DNA from: Thermoguttaceae bacterium
GTDB taxonomy: Bacteria; Planctomycetota; Planctomycetia; Pirellulales; Thermoguttaceae
NCBI GenBank assembly: GCA_028695965.1
Contig: JAQVHZ010000005.1
Span: 1-64,000, forward strand
Direction: 5' to 3'
Length of the DNA stretch: 64,000 nucleotides
Part shown: piece after piece, positions 54,360 to 63,963 of the stretch
Layout: each line of letters begins with the position of its first letter
Numbering within the stretch: the first letter of the stretch is position 1
Notes under the pieces: generated by a model
The model's input: the letters and a program-made list of their open reading frames with translations, nothing else
What the model was told of the DNA's origin: nothing
Databases searched by the model: none
Translations under genes and position numbers: made by a program

Positions 54360-55616
54360 CTATTTGTTAGAGGAAACCCAAGTCGGCGCGTCGTCCGCGC
54401 GGGTTAGGTCTCGGAAGTTTTCGAGGCGGAAGAAGGTGAAGTAGTTGGCGTCATGGCAGTTATGCGCGCCTTCCCATGCGAGTCGGCAGACGCAGACGAG
54501 GTCGTCCCCTTCGAATCGCCAGTCGACATATTGGAACCCGATCGCCAAGTCGGCGTGCCGATAGATAATGACGCGGATCTCCCATGTTTTCAGGTCGTCT
54601 GAACATACGAGCGCGGAAGTGTTGCGCGCGCGTTCTTTATCGGGCGCGTCGACGTCGTCCGGATGGATCCAGTTCACGATCGACCAGTATTTTTGCGTTT
54701 GGTCGTCGTATTTAATGACGAATTTCTTACACCCGCCGGGCATTTCGACGAATCCGGTCTCAGGATCCCACGTCGCGACTTTTCCATCGTCGGAGAGTTG
54801 GATTTGGGCGCCTTTGCCGTCGTTGACGGCGTCGTCAACGCGCATTTGGATGATCATCTTGCCTTCAGGCGTGCAGAGCACGTTGCCTTCGGCCCAGCCG
54901 TGCGCGTGGTCTTGGACGACCCATGGGATCGAATTGCTGAAGGTCCAGTTGGACGCGTCGAGCAGGTCGGAGTCGATAGGCGCGCTTGCACACATCGGGT
55001 TATATTGGGTCATGTACCATCGCGGCTTTGAGTTGAAGTTGAAGTCGCCGATTTTTTCGACCTCTTTCCAGACTCGTCCGTTGTGAATCAAAACGGGCGC
55101 GGGGTCGCAAAAGACGCTCAGTTCTTTGGTTCCGCCGATGAGACGGCCCGTCTTGGAGTCGTTTGGAATCGTCCAGGTGTGTCCGCCGTCAGTCGACTTG
55201 CTGATAGTAACTGCGCATTGCGAGTCTTTTGTCGCGTCCGTGAACCCTCTGCCGGGCGCCCATCCGATCGCGTATAACGCGTCGTTCAGATAGAAAAGAT
55301 AAGACGCGCGCTGGTTGGGAATCTTCGCAATCAGCGCCCATGTTTCCCCTTTGTCTTTCGATTCGAAGACGTGGGTTCGCAAGTCGAGGTTGTCGACGCG
55401 TCCGAAATAATCGTGCGAGGCAATATAGGTTCCGTCGGGCAGGATCTCGATACTTGGAGAACCGAGGTAAATCCTCTCGAAATCAGAGCTTTTGTTGATA
55501 ACGACGCCCGGCGGCTGTTCCGGCGCCGGCGCTTCGACAGCGAGGGTATGTCGAGCGGCTGGCAGAAGGACGCATATTGCGGCAATTAGCGTGAAAAACG
55601 CATAGAATTTTTTCAT
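54360..55616 (-). CDS. Secreted sialidase-like (BNR) protein
   Basis: A 418-residue exported protein; the ATG at 55616 has TAGGAGC upstream and a signal peptide (MKKFYAFFTLIAAICVLLPAA). Asp-box motifs of sialidase propellers are present: ESKDKGETWALI and KSTDGGHTWTI. The SPSIEILPDGTYIASHD start is also typical. A catalytic Arg triad was not checked, so sialic acid activity is not claimed. It sits 10 bases from the upstream Tat-exported GH43-like gene and 27 bases before the six-hairpin gene. Confidence 0.8.
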   Translation of the reverse strand: MKKFYAFFTLIAAICVLLPAARHTLAVEAPAPEQPPGVVINKSSDFERIYLGSPSIEILPDGTYIASHDYFGRVDNLDLRTHVFESKDKGETWALIAKIPNQRASYLFYLNDALYAIGWAPGRGFTDATKDSQCAVTISKSTDGGHTWTIPNDSKTGRLIGGTKELSVFCDPAPVLIHNGRVWKEVEKIGDFNFNSKPRWYMTQYNPMCASAPIDSDLLDASNWTFSNSIPWVVQDHAHGWAEGNVLCTPEGKMIIQMRVDDAVNDGKGAQIQLSDDGKVATWDPETGFVEMPGGCKKFVIKYDDQTQKYWSIVNWIHPDDVDAPDKERARNTSALVCSDDLKTWEIRVIIYRHADLAIGFQYVDWRFEGDDLVCVCRLAWEGAHNCHDANYFTFFRLENFRDLTRADDAPTWVSSNK

Positions 55617-55626
55617 GAGTTTGCTC

Positions 55627-56757
55627 CTAAGCGTTAATTGGTTTTGACGTAGCGAGCGCGATGCAGCGACCTTGGTCGCCGACCGCGTTGTAGAAGTGAT
55701 AAACGACGCCGTCGTGCTTGACGACCCACGGCTTATGCGCGAAAGTCGAGTCAAACGGTTCGGACGGCTGAACGAGGTGGGGACCTTCCCATTTGCGCCA
55801 ATGAACAAGGTTGCGCGAGACGGCAAAAGTTTCAAAGGCTTGCGGTTTCCAGAACGCTCCAAAGTAGAACATGACCCATAAGTCGCCGATGCGCGCGATT
55901 TGCGGGTCGCCGGAGATGCCCGAGCCGTTGTCGATAACCGGACCGTTGCCGTATCGGCGCCATTTCATGAGGTCGTTTGAAACGGCTATGCCGATTCTTT
56001 CCGTCGAGCGGCCGTCGGTGATTTGTTTTGCGTTATAGAAACAGACGAATTGGTATCCCAAACGTTTTTCTTTGTCCCAAATGACGCTTGTTTTGTACAT
56101 CGTGTCCTTTTCGAAGGGTCTTGCGTCAGGGTCTTCGGGCGCCATGATCGGTTTGTCGAATCTTTTCCATTCTTTGGCGGAGGACGGGTCGTCGGTATAG
56201 GCGAGCCCAATTTTTAACGGGTCGGGCTCGTAGCCTTTGCCCTCGCCGCCCAGGTAGGTGAACCAGTATTTTCCTTCAAATTGCTGAATAGCGGCGGATC
56301 CGCCCCATGTGTAATCGACAAGCGCGGCGGACGGCGAGCATTGCCACGCGTCCCAGCCCGATTCGCGGAAAGGCACGACCGTTCCGAGCGATTTCCAGTG
56401 GAGCAGGTCGTCGCTCTTGGCGATTTTGGCGACGTAGCCCGTCTTGTGGAGAAAACGAAGGTAGATCATGTACCAGACGCCGTCGATGCGAAAGAGGTTG
56501 GGACTGTCGACCGGATCGCCGTCTTCTTGCGGAAGGACGACGCCGTATTTGTAGGGCGTCTTGATTTCTTCGTAGATCGCGTTCATTTCGTCGTCGGTAA
56601 CGTCCGAAGGGGTCGACAGGTCGACGTCGATGGGACGCTGCGGCTCTTCGGCAAAGAGATTTTTCGGGAGCGCGCAGGCGGCGACGCCTGTTGCCGAGCA
56701 GGTCAGGTATTTGAGAAAATCGCGTCGATTATGCGCGCTGCATACGTTTGATTTCAT
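55627..56757 (-). CDS. Tat-exported GH43/GH117-like five-bladed propeller
   Basis: A 376-residue protein with a twin-arginine signal (HNRRDFLKYLTCSATGVAAC). The rest is a beta-propeller glycosidase-like fold: VDSPNLFRIDGVWYMIYLRF, KIAKSDDLLHWKSLG, VSNDLMKWRRYGNGPVI and ISGDPQIARIGDLWVMFYFG are typical of GH43/GH117/GH130-type blades. It is the first gene of the three-gene operon. Substrate is unknown. Confidence 0.78.
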   Translation of the reverse strand: MKSNVCSAHNRRDFLKYLTCSATGVAACALPKNLFAEEPQRPIDVDLSTPSDVTDDEMNAIYEEIKTPYKYGVVLPQEDGDPVDSPNLFRIDGVWYMIYLRFLHKTGYVAKIAKSDDLLHWKSLGTVVPFRESGWDAWQCSPSAALVDYTWGGSAAIQQFEGKYWFTYLGGEGKGYEPDPLKIGLAYTDDPSSAKEWKRFDKPIMAPEDPDARPFEKDTMYKTSVIWDKEKRLGYQFVCFYNAKQITDGRSTERIGIAVSNDLMKWRRYGNGPVIDNGSGISGDPQIARIGDLWVMFYFGAFWKPQAFETFAVSRNLVHWRKWEGPHLVQPSEPFDSTFAHKPWVVKHDGVVYHFYNAVGDQGRCIALATSKPINA

Positions 56758-57263
56758 GATTTGCTCTCATTTTTGTTGGTTCTTGGAAGCGCGCTAACGA
56801 GTCTTTTGGTCGATTCGTGAATATAGCGCGCTCGTGCCATTTCTACTGATTATACGTAAACGACCTCTTTAAATCAAGAAAAATGGAATTTTTTGTAAGT
56901 AAAATCCAAGGAACGGGGCGCTGAAGATTGGAGCGGCGACGATTTTGCGCTGTGAAAGTGCAAAAGAATCGCCTTTTTGGTCAATAACGGGAAGATTGAC
57001 TTGAAAAATGGGGTAAAGTAAGAGGGCGTTTTTATTTCTCCCCCTTGCAGGAAATGAAATAATAGTTATTATGTCGAGGTTAAAGGGCGCTTCTTTTGTT
57101 CGTTGTCGCTACGCTTGCGCAAGAGCGCGTTTTTCGAGCGGGTCGTCAGCGAAAACAGGCGTCGAGCGCTCTTAGTCAACATACTTTTTCTAACGACCGC
57201 GCGGCGACGTCGCTGCGTAAGCGTTAGAATAACGAGTTAATTTCGAACCAGAAGAGGACAAAA
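56758..57263. other. Divergent promoter region
   Basis: About 500 bases between the divergent glycosidase operon and tpiA. It contains AT-rich stretches and one promoter candidate (57045-57072). No gene is seen. Confidence 0.5.
57045..57072 (+). promoter_or_regulatory. Promoter candidate for tpiA
   Basis: TTGCAG (57045-57050) and TATTAT (57067-57072) with 16 bases between. Confidence 0.45.
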
Positions 57264-58019
57264 ATGCGTCGTCTCTTGATTGCCGGCAACTGGAAAATGA
57301 ACTTGAAATTGGATTCGGCGAAAGCCCTGGCCCAAGGTCTCAAAGACGCGGCCGCCGGCGTTGCCGAAGTTGATATTGCGGTTTGCCCGCCGAGCATTTA
57401 CGTTCAACCGGTCTGCGAAATCCTGAACGGCTCGAACATTGGCGTTGGCGCTCAAAACGCCTATTTTGAACCCGCCGGCGCTTTCACAGGCGAGCTCGAA
57501 ATGGCGATGTTGACGGACGTCGGCTGCCAATATGTTATCCTTGGGCACAGCGAACGCCGCCACATTATGGGCGAATCGAGCGAACAAGTCAATCTTAAGG
57601 TCCGCGCCGCTTTGGCGGCTGGCCTTTGTCCGATCGTTTGCATCGGCGAACTGCTGAAAGAACGCGAAGCCGGCGTTACTAACGACGTCAATCGCCGTCA
57701 ACTGGACGGTTCTTTCTCCGGCGTTACCGCTGAAGAAATGAAGAAGTGCGTCATTGCTTACGAACCGGTCTGGGCGATCGGCACGGGCAAGGTCGCTACT
57801 CCCGAACAAGCACAAGAAGTTCACGCCGACGTTCGCGCTTGGATTGCCGAACGCTACGGCAAAGACGTTGCCGACGTTGTCCGCATTCAGTACGGCGGCA
57901 GCGTGAAGGGCAGCAACGCGAAAGAAATCCTCAGCAAGCCCGACGTCGACGGCGCGCTCGTCGGCGGCGCTTCCTTGAAGGTTGACGCGTTCATGGAAAT
58001 TATCAACAACGTTCGTTGA
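57264..58019 (+). CDS. tpiA: Triosephosphate isomerase
   Basis: A 251-residue glycolytic TIM barrel that interconverts dihydroxyacetone phosphate and glyceraldehyde 3-phosphate. The catalytic residues are visible: Lys in AGNWKMNLK, His in VILGHSERRHI, Glu in AYEPVWAIGTG. The phosphate-binding YGGSVKGSN end is normal. AGAGGA precedes the ATG. A terminator follows. Confidence 0.96.
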   Translation: MRRLLIAGNWKMNLKLDSAKALAQGLKDAAAGVAEVDIAVCPPSIYVQPVCEILNGSNIGVGAQNAYFEPAGAFTGELEMAMLTDVGCQYVILGHSERRHIMGESSEQVNLKVRAALAAGLCPIVCIGELLKEREAGVTNDVNRRQLDGSFSGVTAEEMKKCVIAYEPVWAIGTGKVATPEQAQEVHADVRAWIAERYGKDVADVVRIQYGGSVKGSNAKEILSKPDVDGALVGGASLKVDAFMEIINNVR

Positions 58020-58050
58020 GAATAGAGCGAACGACGTTGCGAAATCAAGG

Positions 58051-58089
58051 CGTCCGCCGGTTAAATTCGACCGGCGGCGCCGATTTTTA
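58051..58089 (+). terminator. Terminator after tpiA
   Basis: CCGCCGGT (58054-58061) pairs with ACCGGCGG (58070-58077), then CGCCGATTTTTA. Confidence 0.65.
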
Positions 58090-58273
58090 GACATGATTCT
58101 CGAAAGAATCGCAGCTTGTCGCGCGTTATATCGCGCGCGGTTTAATTAGTTTGCCAGGGTTTCGCGCCGTCGGACGGAACGTTGGTTTGGCGTTTTAAAG
58201 AACACGATTATTAAGGCGCCTGTAAAGAGAGCGAGCGTCTTTCTCTTTGCCTGAGCGTTAGGATTTAGAAGAT

Positions 58274-58648
58274 ATGTTTGTCGCTATTTTAAAAGGACTC
58301 CTCTTCCTGTTTATGGTCCTGCTGTCTCTGTTCCTCATTTTGATCATCTTGCTGCAGCGCGGCAAGGGCGGGGGACTTGTCGGCGCTTTCGGCGGAGCTG
58401 GCGGTAGCAGCGCGTTTGGCGCCAAGACTAGCGACGTCTTCTTGAAAATCACCATTTGGACCGCAATTATCTGGTTCGTTACCTGCATTGGCGCTCGTTT
58501 CGTGCTCGATATTAAAACAGCGGATATGATCGACCAAGTAACGGGCGGCGTTGCGACGACAGCTCCGGCTCTTCCCGCTGGCGACGCAGCTCCTGCTGAA
58601 ATTCCCGCCCTTCCTGCCGAGGCCCCGGCTGAAACGCCTGTGAACTGA
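58274..58648 (+). CDS. secG: Preprotein translocase subunit SecG
   Basis: A 124-residue inner-membrane protein of the Sec channel. Two membrane segments ([20 protein letters not shown] and [19 protein letters not shown]) flank the Gly-rich loop [16 protein letters not shown] Pro/Ala-rich C-terminal tail extends beyond the family's usual length. tpiA-secG order is common in bacteria. Confidence 0.92.
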   Translation: MFVAILKGLLFLFMVLLSLFLILIILLQRGKGGGLVGAFGGAGGSSAFGAKTSDVFLKITIWTAIIWFVTCIGARFVLDIKTADMIDQVTGGVATTAPALPAGDAAPAEIPALPAEAPAETPVN

Positions 58649-58859
58649 GCGGCGATAAACGGTATCGGTCCCCCTCTCGTGGAGATTCACACAACCGACG
58701 AAACGCATAACGACGCGTTGGCGCTTGTCGGTTTGTGTTGATTAAGCGGTTGTTGCGCGCGCGGCGTACAGCGTCGTTACTGCGCGCAATTTTAGCTCGG
58801 CGCCAGGCTCGATTTTTAAGAGCGACGTCGTTTGACGCAAGTTAATTTAAGGCTTACTT

Positions 58860-59762
58860 ATGTTGATCAGCATGACGGGATTCGGGTCGGCGTCGACTCA
58901 TGAGAATGGATTCCTTATTTCGTCGGAGATTAAAGCGGTAAACAACCGTTTTTTGAAAACAACGATTAAGCTGCCAGAAGGATTTGCGTCGCTTGAAACG
59001 AAGATTGACGAGTTGCTGCACGCTCAAATTGCTCGCGGTTCCGTTAATTTTTCTTTGAAACTCGACCGAGATTCAGCAGAAAACGATTTTGAACTTAATT
59101 TTGACGCGTTGAAGCGTTATATTTCCGAAGCGCGCCGTTTCGTCGATCAAAATCCCGGTTTTGCACAATTTGATCGGCTCGGTCCTTTCGTCGATTTTCT
59201 TCGCCTGCCGGGCGTGATTCAAGATCATTCGAGCTCGACGCGGGAGAATTTGCCGGATCTTCTTTGGGACGCTATTGCGAACAACGTCAATATGGCGCTC
59301 GAAAGACTGCAGGCGATGCGGCGCGTCGAAGGCGCTTCCACAGCGACTTATTTGGCGGGCAATATCGATCTTCTTCGCGCGTCGATAGACGAAGTTAAGG
59401 CGCTTGCCCCAAATTCAGTCGAGGCGTATCGCGAGCGGCTTACCGAACGCGTTTCCAAGGCGTTGTCGGACAATGGCGTTGAGCTAGACCCCGTCGACAT
59501 TGTGCGGGAGATCGCAATTTATACCGACAAAGTTGATATTTCCGAAGAGATTGCGCGATTCTATTCTCACTTGGACCAATTCGAGTCGACGATGAAAGTC
59601 GGAACCGCGTGCGGCAAGAAACTTGATTTTCTGACGCAAGAGATGTTCCGAGAATCGAATACGATCGGCTCGAAATCAAGCTCGCCGGAAATTCTCCAAC
59701 ACGTCGTTGAAATGAAATCGACGATCGAGCGCATTCGCGAGATGGTCCAAAACGTCGAATGA
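58860..59762 (+). CDS. yicC: YicC/YloC family endoribonuclease
   Basis: A 300-residue protein with both YicC halves: N-terminal MLISMTGFGSAS...EIKAVNNRFLKTTIKLP and C-terminal DUF1732, with GKKLDFLTQEMFRESNTIGSKS. YicC-type proteins are RNases; the exact target here is unknown. It is upstream of gmk by 53 bases, the standard bacterial order. Confidence 0.93.
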   Translation: MLISMTGFGSASTHENGFLISSEIKAVNNRFLKTTIKLPEGFASLETKIDELLHAQIARGSVNFSLKLDRDSAENDFELNFDALKRYISEARRFVDQNPGFAQFDRLGPFVDFLRLPGVIQDHSSSTRENLPDLLWDAIANNVNMALERLQAMRRVEGASTATYLAGNIDLLRASIDEVKALAPNSVEAYRERLTERVSKALSDNGVELDPVDIVREIAIYTDKVDISEEIARFYSHLDQFESTMKVGTACGKKLDFLTQEMFRESNTIGSKSSSPEILQHVVEMKSTIERIREMVQNVE

Positions 59763-59815
59763 TCGACGCCCAACTTTACGGTATATTCAGTTAAAGATTC
59801 GAACGGTCAGCCGGT

Positions 59816-60412
59816 ATGGCAGAATTAACGGAACAAGCGGCGTCGAAGCAAGGGCGCGTCCTTATTTTTTCGGGACCTTCGGGCGTCGGAAAAGGCACGT
59901 TGCTCAAGCTGCTCTTTGACAAAGGCGCGTTCCCGCTGACGATGAGCGTGTCGGCGACGACGCGAGCGCCCCGACCGGGCGAAATTGACGGCGTTCATTA
60001 TTATTTTTTGACCCGTGAAGAATTTTTGTCGCGACAGGCGCGCGGCGATTTTTTGGAATCTTTTGAAGTCTACGCCGGCGGCGCTTGGTACGGCACGCTT
60101 CGCGAAACTGTCGAACAGGCCGTGGCGGAAGGGAAATGGATCGTTTTGGAGATCGACGTCAAGGGCGCGAAAAGCGTCGTTGACAAGATTCCAGAAGCGG
60201 TTACCTTTTTTATTGCGCCTCCGACGATCGACGATTTGCGCAAGCGGCTCGAGTCGCGCGGTTCGGAAACGACCGAAGAGTTAGCTAAGCGAGTCGCGCA
60301 AGCGCAGACAGAAATCGACTCCAGCGATTTTTATCGTTATCATATTGTCAACGACCGTTTAGAAGACTCGTTGGCGGAAATAGTAGAGATTTTACAACGA
60401 GACGTTGCGTAA
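59816..60412 (+). CDS. gmk: Guanylate kinase
   Basis: A 198-residue enzyme that phosphorylates GMP to GDP. P-loop IFSGPSGVGKGTLLK, GMP-binding SVSATTRAPRPGEIDG and HYYFLTREEF are all present. Order yicC-gmk-rpoZ-coaC is typical. Confidence 0.95.
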   Translation: MAELTEQAASKQGRVLIFSGPSGVGKGTLLKLLFDKGAFPLTMSVSATTRAPRPGEIDGVHYYFLTREEFLSRQARGDFLESFEVYAGGAWYGTLRETVEQAVAEGKWIVLEIDVKGAKSVVDKIPEAVTFFIAPPTIDDLRKRLESRGSETTEELAKRVAQAQTEIDSSDFYRYHIVNDRLEDSLAEIVEILQRDVA

Positions 60413-60509
60413 CGCATTTGTTCTAGGGCGTTCAACGCGCTTTTTGAATAACTGCGTTTCATAAGGAACGAAATGAGCGATCGCAAGGTTGCGCGTTTTG
60501 AAAGAGAAA

Positions 60510-60746
60510 AAAATGATTGAAGAGCTCAAAGAAGAAGAATTGATTGAAAAGTGCGGCGGACGTTTCAAGCTTTCTGTGCTTATTCAGAAACGGCTTGTCA
60601 ACTTGAATCGCGGCGGTAAGCCTTTTGTCATGCCTCGCGAAGGAGAATCGACGCTGCAGATTGTCATTCGTGAAATCTTGGAAGATAAGATCTTCTTGAA
60701 TTTGGACGGCGAAAGTTCGGAAAACGCTTTCGGCAATTCGTTTTAA
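60510..60746 (+). CDS. rpoZ: RNA polymerase omega subunit
   Basis: A 78-residue protein. MIEELKEEELIEKCGG then FKLSVLIQKRLVNLNRGGKPF matches the omega core of RpoZ, which aids assembly of RNA polymerase. The ATG at 60510 is chosen; an upstream in-frame start is less likely. It lies after gmk and before coaC, the usual order. Confidence 0.8.
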   Translation, partial: KMIEELKEEELIEKCGGRFKLSVLIQKRLVNLNRGGKPFVMPREGESTLQIVIREILEDKIFLNLDGESSENAFGNSF

Positions 60747-60804
60747 CTAAAATTCGAGTATAGGCGGAAAAGTTTTTCGCACGTAGCACACGACGAGAAT
60801 TGAA

Positions 60805-60831
60805 AACGCTCTGCCTATGCAGGGCGTTTTT
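60805..60831 (+). terminator. Terminator after rpoZ
   Basis: AACGCTCTGC (60805-60814) pairs with GCAGGGCGTT (60819-60828), then TTT. Confidence 0.8.
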
Positions 60832-60937
60832 CATTAGAGGTATGGCAAATCGACGAAAAGACGACGAGACGAGTTGGGAGACGCAAGACGCTCTCGGCAA
60901 GTTGCATATATAGATAATTGAGCAGGCGGACGAAAAA

Positions 60938-61486
60938 ATGACGACCTCATCATTGACAGGCAAAGAAGTTTTATTAGGCGTTTGCGGAGGGATTGCCGCT
61001 TATAAAGCCGCTTCTCTTACTAGTTTTCTGGCGAAGTCTGGAGCGGGAGTAACGGTCCTTATGACGGAGTCGGCGACGAAACTTGTCGGACCGAAGACTT
61101 TTGAAGCGTTGACGAGGCGTCCAGTCGCGACGACTATGTGGGAAACGAATCTTGTTCATCCGCATATAGAGCTTGCGCGTCAAGCGGACGTCTTCTGCAT
61201 TGCGCCCGCTACTGCTAATATCATGGCGAAGGCGGCTTGGGGCGTTGCAGACGACCTGATGAGCTCGACGATTCTCGCGTTCAGCGGAAAATTACTGATG
61301 GCGCCCGCGATGAACACGGTTATGTGGGAAAAGCCGGCGACGCAGCGGAATTTTAAGACGCTTCAAGAGGACGGGGTGATTATGCTTGGACCTGAATCGG
61401 GGCGTCTGAGCTGCGGAGAGGCGGGTTCCGGACGAATGATTTCTCCTGAGGCAATCTTTGATGCGATCGTCGCCGCGTTAGGCTAA
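60938..61486 (+). CDS. coaC: Phosphopantothenoylcysteine decarboxylase (CoaC), standalone
   Basis: A 182-residue flavoprotein of the CoA pathway. LLGVCGGIAAYKAASLTSFL, the VHPHIELARQADVFCIAPATANIMAKAAWGVADD motif group (with the catalytic His) and APAMNTVMW are the CoaC signature, and GPESGRLSCGEAGSGRM holds the catalytic Cys. The CoaB synthetase half, fused in most bacteria, is missing; the stop is directly after the decarboxylase domain. Confidence 0.9.
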   Translation: MTTSSLTGKEVLLGVCGGIAAYKAASLTSFLAKSGAGVTVLMTESATKLVGPKTFEALTRRPVATTMWETNLVHPHIELARQADVFCIAPATANIMAKAAWGVADDLMSSTILAFSGKLLMAPAMNTVMWEKPATQRNFKTLQEDGVIMLGPESGRLSCGEAGSGRMISPEAIFDAIVAALG

Positions 61487-62066
61487 AACTCAACTATCGA
61501 GAGAAAATTTTTTCTTTTGAAGGGGAATTTTCTCAACGAAGGGAAGGAGAACGGAGACAAGCCGAGCGAACTTTTTTCATTTTGAAATTCGATTTATTGA
61601 GAAATTAAAGCTCTTTTTATTAAAATTTGTAAAATTTCTGAAAAACTCACTTGTCTATCTCGAAATCCCTGTTACATTGTTCTGAACGTTACAAATTACC
61701 GACGGCAAAGAACGTTGATACGCGCCAATTGAAGTTCTTATCGTTCAAAGCGCAACAAAGTCGCTCTCAGATGGAGAGCCCCGGCGACGGTTAGAAAACT
61801 TTCCCGGTTGAACTTTGAATCAGCGTTAGTTGTAAAGAAACCTGAGTCAGTACCCCGAGGTTAACGTAAGTCGGCGACTGTAACTGTAATCACTTCAAAA
61901 GAAATCTTCGAGTAATCAAGCGCAGGAAGCTCTGAAGCGACCTTGCGCGATTTGAGAAGTAAGTTTAAAAAAGCGTCACGTTACGCGTCTTGTGGCAAAT
62001 CCCGAGACGACTGTCAGACGGCAAATGATATTTGTCAACTAGGTTACGAAAGTACGGAGAATTACA
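61487..62066. other. Long leader of the S10 operon
   Basis: A 580-base gap. The first ~150 bases are very AT-rich; a promoter candidate is at 61651-61678. The following ~380 bases contain several hairpins: GTCGC/GCGAC with an inner CTCTC/GAGAG (about 61770-61797), GCGCAGG/CCTTGCGC (about 61920-61949), and GCGT/ACGC (about 61973-61986). It resembles a structured messenger leader. Confidence 0.5.
61651..61678 (+). promoter_or_regulatory. Promoter candidate for the S10 operon
   Basis: TTGTCT (61651-61656) and TACATT (61673-61678) with 16 bases between, in AT-rich DNA. Confidence 0.4.
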
Positions 62067-62396
62067 GTGTCGACTTCCGGCAACGATATTATCAGAATTA
62101 GAATGGAAGCCTACGATTACGCCGCTCTCGATCAAAGCGCGATGGAAATCGTTGAAACCGCCAAACGCACCGGCTCGATCGTTCGAGGGCCGATTCCCCT
62201 TCCGACCCGCAGAGAAATTTACACCATCCTTTCGAGCCCTCACGTTGATAAAAAAGCTCGTCAACAATACGAAATTCGCACGCACAAGCGCGTTATCGAT
62301 ATCGTGCAAGCGACGGCCAAGACGATCGACGCTCTCAATAAGCTGAGTCTTCCCGCCGGCGTTGATATTAAAATCAAAGCTACTGGCGCTCGTTGA
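62067..62396 (+). CDS. rpsJ: 30S ribosomal protein uS10
   Basis: A 109-residue small-subunit protein. [33 protein letters not shown] and [13 protein letters not shown] are the uS10 signature. It starts at a GTG with GGAGA seven bases upstream. It heads the S10 operon; the str operon genes (rpsL, rpsG, fusA, tuf) that often precede it are not here. Confidence 0.95.
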   Translation: MSTSGNDIIRIRMEAYDYAALDQSAMEIVETAKRTGSIVRGPIPLPTRREIYTILSSPHVDKKARQQYEIRTHKRVIDIVQATAKTIDALNKLSLPAGVDIKIKATGAR

Positions 62397-62495
62397 TCGA
62401 CATAATCATTAATCGTACCGGTCTTCACGAATAAAACGGACCGCAATGCGAATTAGGTATCTGTCTGAATAAGACAAATAAAGGAATCAAAAGAT

Positions 62496-63215
62496 ATGGG
62501 TATCGGTTTACTTGGACAAAAACTCGGAATGAGCCAATTATACACCGAACAGGGAGAAGTGATCCCTGTTACCGTAATTCAAGCCGGGCCGTGCTGCGTT
62601 CTTCAAGTGAAAACGCTTGAGCGCGACGGATACGAAGCGGTGCAACTTGGTTTCAAAGACAAGCCGCGTCGTCTCGCTCGCCGCAGCGAACGCGGTCATG
62701 TCGCCAACATCGACAGCAAGCGTCAAAAGGCCGCGATCGCGTCCGGCGCGGCAGCTGCGAAGAAGGCTGAATGCGAACCGAAACGTTTTGTTCGCGAATT
62801 CCGCGGCAGCGTTGAAGGCGTTGAAGTTGGTCAAAACTTCGACGTTGAACTTTTCAACGACGTTCTTGCGGTCGACGTTACGGCGACCAGCAAGGGGCGC
62901 GGTACTTCTGGCGTTATGAAGCGTCATAATTTTGCTGGACAACACGCTACGCACGGCGTCAAGAAATGCCACCGTCACCTTGGCGGCACCGGCTGCAGCT
63001 CGTCTCCGGGCCGCACGCCGAAAGGCAAGAAGATGCCCGGACGTTACGGAAACGCTCGCTGCACAGTTCGTAATCAAAAAGTAGTCGTTGTCGATAAAGA
63101 AAATAATTTGCTTGTTATTCGTGGGGCTGTTCCTGGACCGACCGGCGCTTTTGTCTCGATTCGTCCGACCAATAAGTTGCCGGCGCCAAAGCATAACAAG
63201 TGGCGTCTTGCCTGA
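62496..63215 (+). CDS. rplC: 50S ribosomal protein uL3
   Basis: A 239-residue protein. MGIGLLGQKLGMSQLYTEQG start and the central TSKGRGTSGVMKRHNFAGQ and GRTPKGKKMPGRYGN are diagnostic of uL3. A long insertion at about residues 75-110 is Lys/Ala-rich. It lies 99 bases after rpsJ. Confidence 0.96.
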   Translation: MGIGLLGQKLGMSQLYTEQGEVIPVTVIQAGPCCVLQVKTLERDGYEAVQLGFKDKPRRLARRSERGHVANIDSKRQKAAIASGAAAAKKAECEPKRFVREFRGSVEGVEVGQNFDVELFNDVLAVDVTATSKGRGTSGVMKRHNFAGQHATHGVKKCHRHLGGTGCSSSPGRTPKGKKMPGRYGNARCTVRNQKVVVVDKENNLLVIRGAVPGPTGAFVSIRPTNKLPAPKHNKWRLA

Positions 63216-63281
63216 TCGTAGGTCAGGGGATATCGTTTCGTTTACGATAACAATCAAACATACAACAGTATTGACAATAAA

Positions 63282-63911
63282 ATGACTAATTTACCGATTT
63301 ACGACAAGACCGGCGCACAAGTTGGCGAGTATGTGATCGACCTCGAAGCTCTTGCTCCGAAGATCAGCAAGCAGCTCCTGCACGACGCCGTTGTTATGTA
63401 TCAAACGAACCTTCGTCAAGGTTCGGCTAAAACGAAGTCTCGCGCGGAAGTCGCCGGCACGAGAAAAAAGATGTACCGTCAGAAGGGCACGGGCAACGCT
63501 CGCGCCGGTCATAAGCGCAGCGGCGTTCGCCGCGGCGGCGGACATATCTTCGCCAAGGCTCCGAAAGACTGGACCTACCGTATGCCTCGCAAGGCTTTGA
63601 AAGCCGCCACGCGTATGGCTATGGCAGAAAAGGTTCGCGGCGACTATGTTAAGTTAATCGACGCTTTCGAAATGGACGCTCCTAAGACCAAGGAAGCCGC
63701 TGCGATTCTCGCTAATATGAAGTTTGATCGCACCGTCCTGCTCGTCGTTGGCGATTACGATAAGAACGTCTATCTGAGCGTTCGGAACATTCCCAAGGTT
63801 CAGGTTCTTCCTGTTTCCGATTTGAACGCTTACGAAATTCTTCGTCCGAAAAATCTCTTGGTAACCAAGTCGGCGATGGAAAAGTTTATTGAAACTCGCG
63901 TTTCCAAGTGA
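63282..63911 (+). CDS. rplD: 50S ribosomal protein uL4
   Basis: A 209-residue protein. The extended loop motif GTRKKMYRQKGTGNARAGHK and the RRGGGHIFAKAPKDWTYRMP stretch are typical of uL4. In E. coli uL4 represses its own S10 operon; whether the leader here responds to it is unknown. The next gene is rplW. Confidence 0.95.
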   Translation: MTNLPIYDKTGAQVGEYVIDLEALAPKISKQLLHDAVVMYQTNLRQGSAKTKSRAEVAGTRKKMYRQKGTGNARAGHKRSGVRRGGGHIFAKAPKDWTYRMPRKALKAATRMAMAEKVRGDYVKLIDAFEMDAPKTKEAAAILANMKFDRTVLLVVGDYDKNVYLSVRNIPKVQVLPVSDLNAYEILRPKNLLVTKSAMEKFIETRVSK

Positions 63912-63963
63912 GTTGGCTTACGTGAAGGTTTGATAAACAAGAGAAGAAGGTAAGGATAGTAAA

